Assembly: GCA_963969395.1 (NCBI GenBank) | Contig: OZ017798.1 | Span: forward strand, 16,112,173-16,176,172 | Direction of reading: 5' to 3' | DNA length: 64,000 nucleotides | Source of the DNA: Pseudoscleropodium purum | Taxonomy: Eukaryota > Streptophyta > Bryopsida > Hypnales > Brachytheciaceae | Part shown: positions 62,201 to 64,000 of the stretch, piece by piece | Numbering within the stretch: position 1 is the stretch's first letter | How the letters are laid out: each line of letters opens with the position of its first letter | The notes under the pieces: model-generated | Seen by the model: the letters and a program-made list of their open reading frames with translations, nothing else | Database searches by the model: none | Told to the model about the DNA's origin: nothing | Program-made: the position numbers and the translations under genes

Positions 62201-62329
62201 CTGATGTTCCTCAAGGAAAAGAACAAGTAAACAAACAACATAGAGCTTTTAATTTGTTTCCCAAAAAAAACAAAAAAACACATCACCTTTTGGTCAATAC
62301 AAAACAAACAAACAACCTAAGTTCAGGTT

Positions 62330-63550
62330 TGGATGTTTCTCAAGGAGAAGAGCAACTAGTAAACAAACATCGAGCTCTGGTCAACGAAAGCTTGTGAAGA
62401 GCTTGAACTAAACAAACATCGAGCCAGCTTTGGTCAACGGAAGCCGTTGTTGGATATTCTAGAATATCCCAATCCAAGTGTCTCCACAAGAATCTCGAAA
62501 AGCAAGTTCCTCTACCCTCGAAAACTCGTTTCGTGCACTTTAGCCCCAAACCCAGGCGAAATATTCTGCCTTCTCTTCCCCTCTGGAAAGACTGAAGAGC
62601 AATCAGATCGATCGATCAGCAGCTGAACAGTGTTGCAAATTTCAACTGTTCCGCAAATTGCAATCTACCGAAATTCATGAAAACAAAAACAAAACCCCAA
62701 CTGCACCTGTCCACTGATGCTTCGCCGTGCATTCCAAGTCCACTGTCCACGACGACGCAGAACCAACAGAACCTCTGATAAGAGCCTCTTCAGTTGCTTG
62801 CTCCTATTCTATTGGAAACTAATGAGAGTCAGAAGCACCTAGCAACCTTCTTTTCATACATGTTGGAGGACGTCGAATCATCTATAGTTTACCCTTTTTC
62901 CCAAGTCCATCCTGAGATCCGTTTTGGATATACTGTAATACCTGCGCCTGTTGCTGTTTTTATTCTTTTGATGTACCAAGTACGAATGTTGGAAGTGGCT
63001 TTCAAGTCACGATGAATGTCACTTCCTCTTGGAATGCCTCCTTGCGCCAGTTAGGGTTACCGGCATATGCCCTACGGCACATTTGAAATTCTCGTAGTGT
63101 TGCTCAGACTGCCGGCGTGGCAGGTGCTGGAATTCAGGGCTGCTTGGGTGGGGTGACAGGCAAACAACAATTATTAATATAATAATATCTTGAACTCCGA
63201 TTTGGTGTAACGTAATATTGGAGACTGAATTAACTTGATGATGTTACGGCCGGGCTCCAGCTAGCTTTGTGTCAATTCAATTCAAGTTCAATTCAAGTTG
63301 GTTGATGATCTGATTTGGGGGAGAAGTTCCACCATTTAGGCAGTCGATCGATCGATCTGCAGGTCGCTCATGCCGATGTCGGTTGAGATCGAGACAGTTA
63401 CGTTGCGAGACGGCATTGATATCATTTGGTATTCGGAGATTCACGGAGTTGATACTTCGGGAAGGACGGAGAGAAGCATGGGAGGATATACGAGTCTGAT
63501 CCATCTTTTCGATTTACTGATCGATCGACGAGGAGGCTGAAGGAGTGGAG
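62330..63550. other. Moderate-GC island, possible gene edge, unassigned
   Basis: Composition is gene-like. A 55-60 bp tandem duplication ('taaacaaacatcgagc...ttggtcaacg.aagc') is at 62350-62450. GATC-rich short repeats (gatcgatcgatc) lie near 62605 and 63345. Frames at 62794-63015 plus and 63277-63504 minus have no recognisable domain. It may be the leader or promoter of a gene outside the window, or a decayed gene. Confidence 0.3.
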
Positions 63551-64000
63551 GAAGGATTCTTGCTTGAGGAATATAATTAAATGCTACTTGATGGTATTGA
63601 TCATACAGTTGGATTTCTTTCCTAATTAATAGAAATGGTTTATTTTATATTTCAATAGATGGAGCTTCTTTTAGGAAGGAAGTTAGAAGAAGTGTGCAGT
63701 AGATTGGGAACCGCTTCTATTAGATTCTCTTTACTAATTTATCAATAAGTTTCATTGTTTAGATATTTAGAGCTATCTAAGAATGGTAGAGATTGTTTGA
63801 TATTAATGGAGCATGGCCACTCTTAATTTGTACTCTTTGCATCTATTGGAACCTCCTAGGTTTTGATCTTCCTGTAATTGCAATTAATAGCCATGTAAAC
63901 TTATTTTATACTTCAAGAGACACATGGCACATTCACTATATAATCATTTAATCACAAGATACATTAAAAAAAAACCATTGCCAAATCCTTAATACTTTCT
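63551..64000. other. AT-rich spacer to window end
   Basis: No gene seen. Confidence 0.5.

Noticed and set aside
62794..63504. Small frames in the right-hand moderate-GC island
   Set aside because: No domain or joinable exons; left unassigned.

Overview
The window is nuclear DNA of a land plant. Two kinds of sequence alternate: gene islands with ordinary base composition, and long AT-rich stretches full of decayed repeats. Eukaryotic character is clear from split genes with GT-AG introns, long untranslated leaders, telo-box promoter motifs (AAACCCTA) and plant-type proteins: a plastid omega-6 desaturase, a PHT1 phosphate transporter, an RTNLB-type reticulon and a plant-size HSBP. The species cannot be fixed from sequence alone. 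Short introns and very AT-rich spacers would suit a bryophyte or lycophyte, but that is inference.

Six protein-coding genes are supported, each with a closed exon model. (1) A reticulon-like ER membrane protein on the minus strand, 15633-17189, 5 exons, 249 aa. (2) A chloroplast omega-6 fatty acid desaturase (FAD6) on the plus strand, 26837-30282, 10 exons, 454 aa, all three histidine boxes intact. (3) A heat-shock-factor-binding protein on the minus strand, 34371-34682, one coding exon, 103 aa. (4) A 92-aa single-pass membrane protein on the plus strand, 35497-36563, 2 exons, divergent from gene 3. (5) A 387-aa acidic/basic low-complexity protein on the plus strand, 42657-45043, 4 exons, with two or three MIM1-like motifs that suggest an ESCRT-III/VPS4-pathway partner. 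(6) A PHT1-type phosphate:H+ symporter on the minus strand, 48696-50686, 3 exons, 531 aa. They are unrelated housekeeping or metabolic genes, not a cluster or operon; only genes 3 and 4 seem to share a control region.

Region by region: 1-8 kb is a repeat block. It has two inverted copies of a GC-rich GGACG-motif element, two copies of a short inverted-repeat transposon (one nested in an older tandem repeat and flanked by a target duplication), an exact 102-bp tandem duplication and a decayed DDE-type transposase. 8-14 kb is AT-rich spacer. 14-18.2 kb is the reticulon island. 18.2-25 kb is spacer with dispersed repeats. 25-31 kb holds a GC-rich patch and FAD6. 31-33 kb is spacer. 33.4-37 kb holds HSBP and the small membrane protein around a tandemly duplicated promoter. 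38.3-39.3 and 53.4-54.7 kb are two arrays of one ~90-96 bp repeat family. 40.8-46.5 kb is the MIM-motif gene. 47-52.1 kb is PHT1 with a duplicated downstream flank and a GC-rich upstream region. 52-64 kb is mostly transposon relics, including two copies of a second short inverted-repeat element and a dispersed ~300-550 bp repeat.

I saw no CRISPR array, rRNA, tRNA, bacterial operon or secondary-metabolite cluster. The most notable items are the MIM-motif protein, the duplicated bidirectional promoter, the nested transposon with its target duplication, and the inverted GC-rich elements bracketing a transposase relic.
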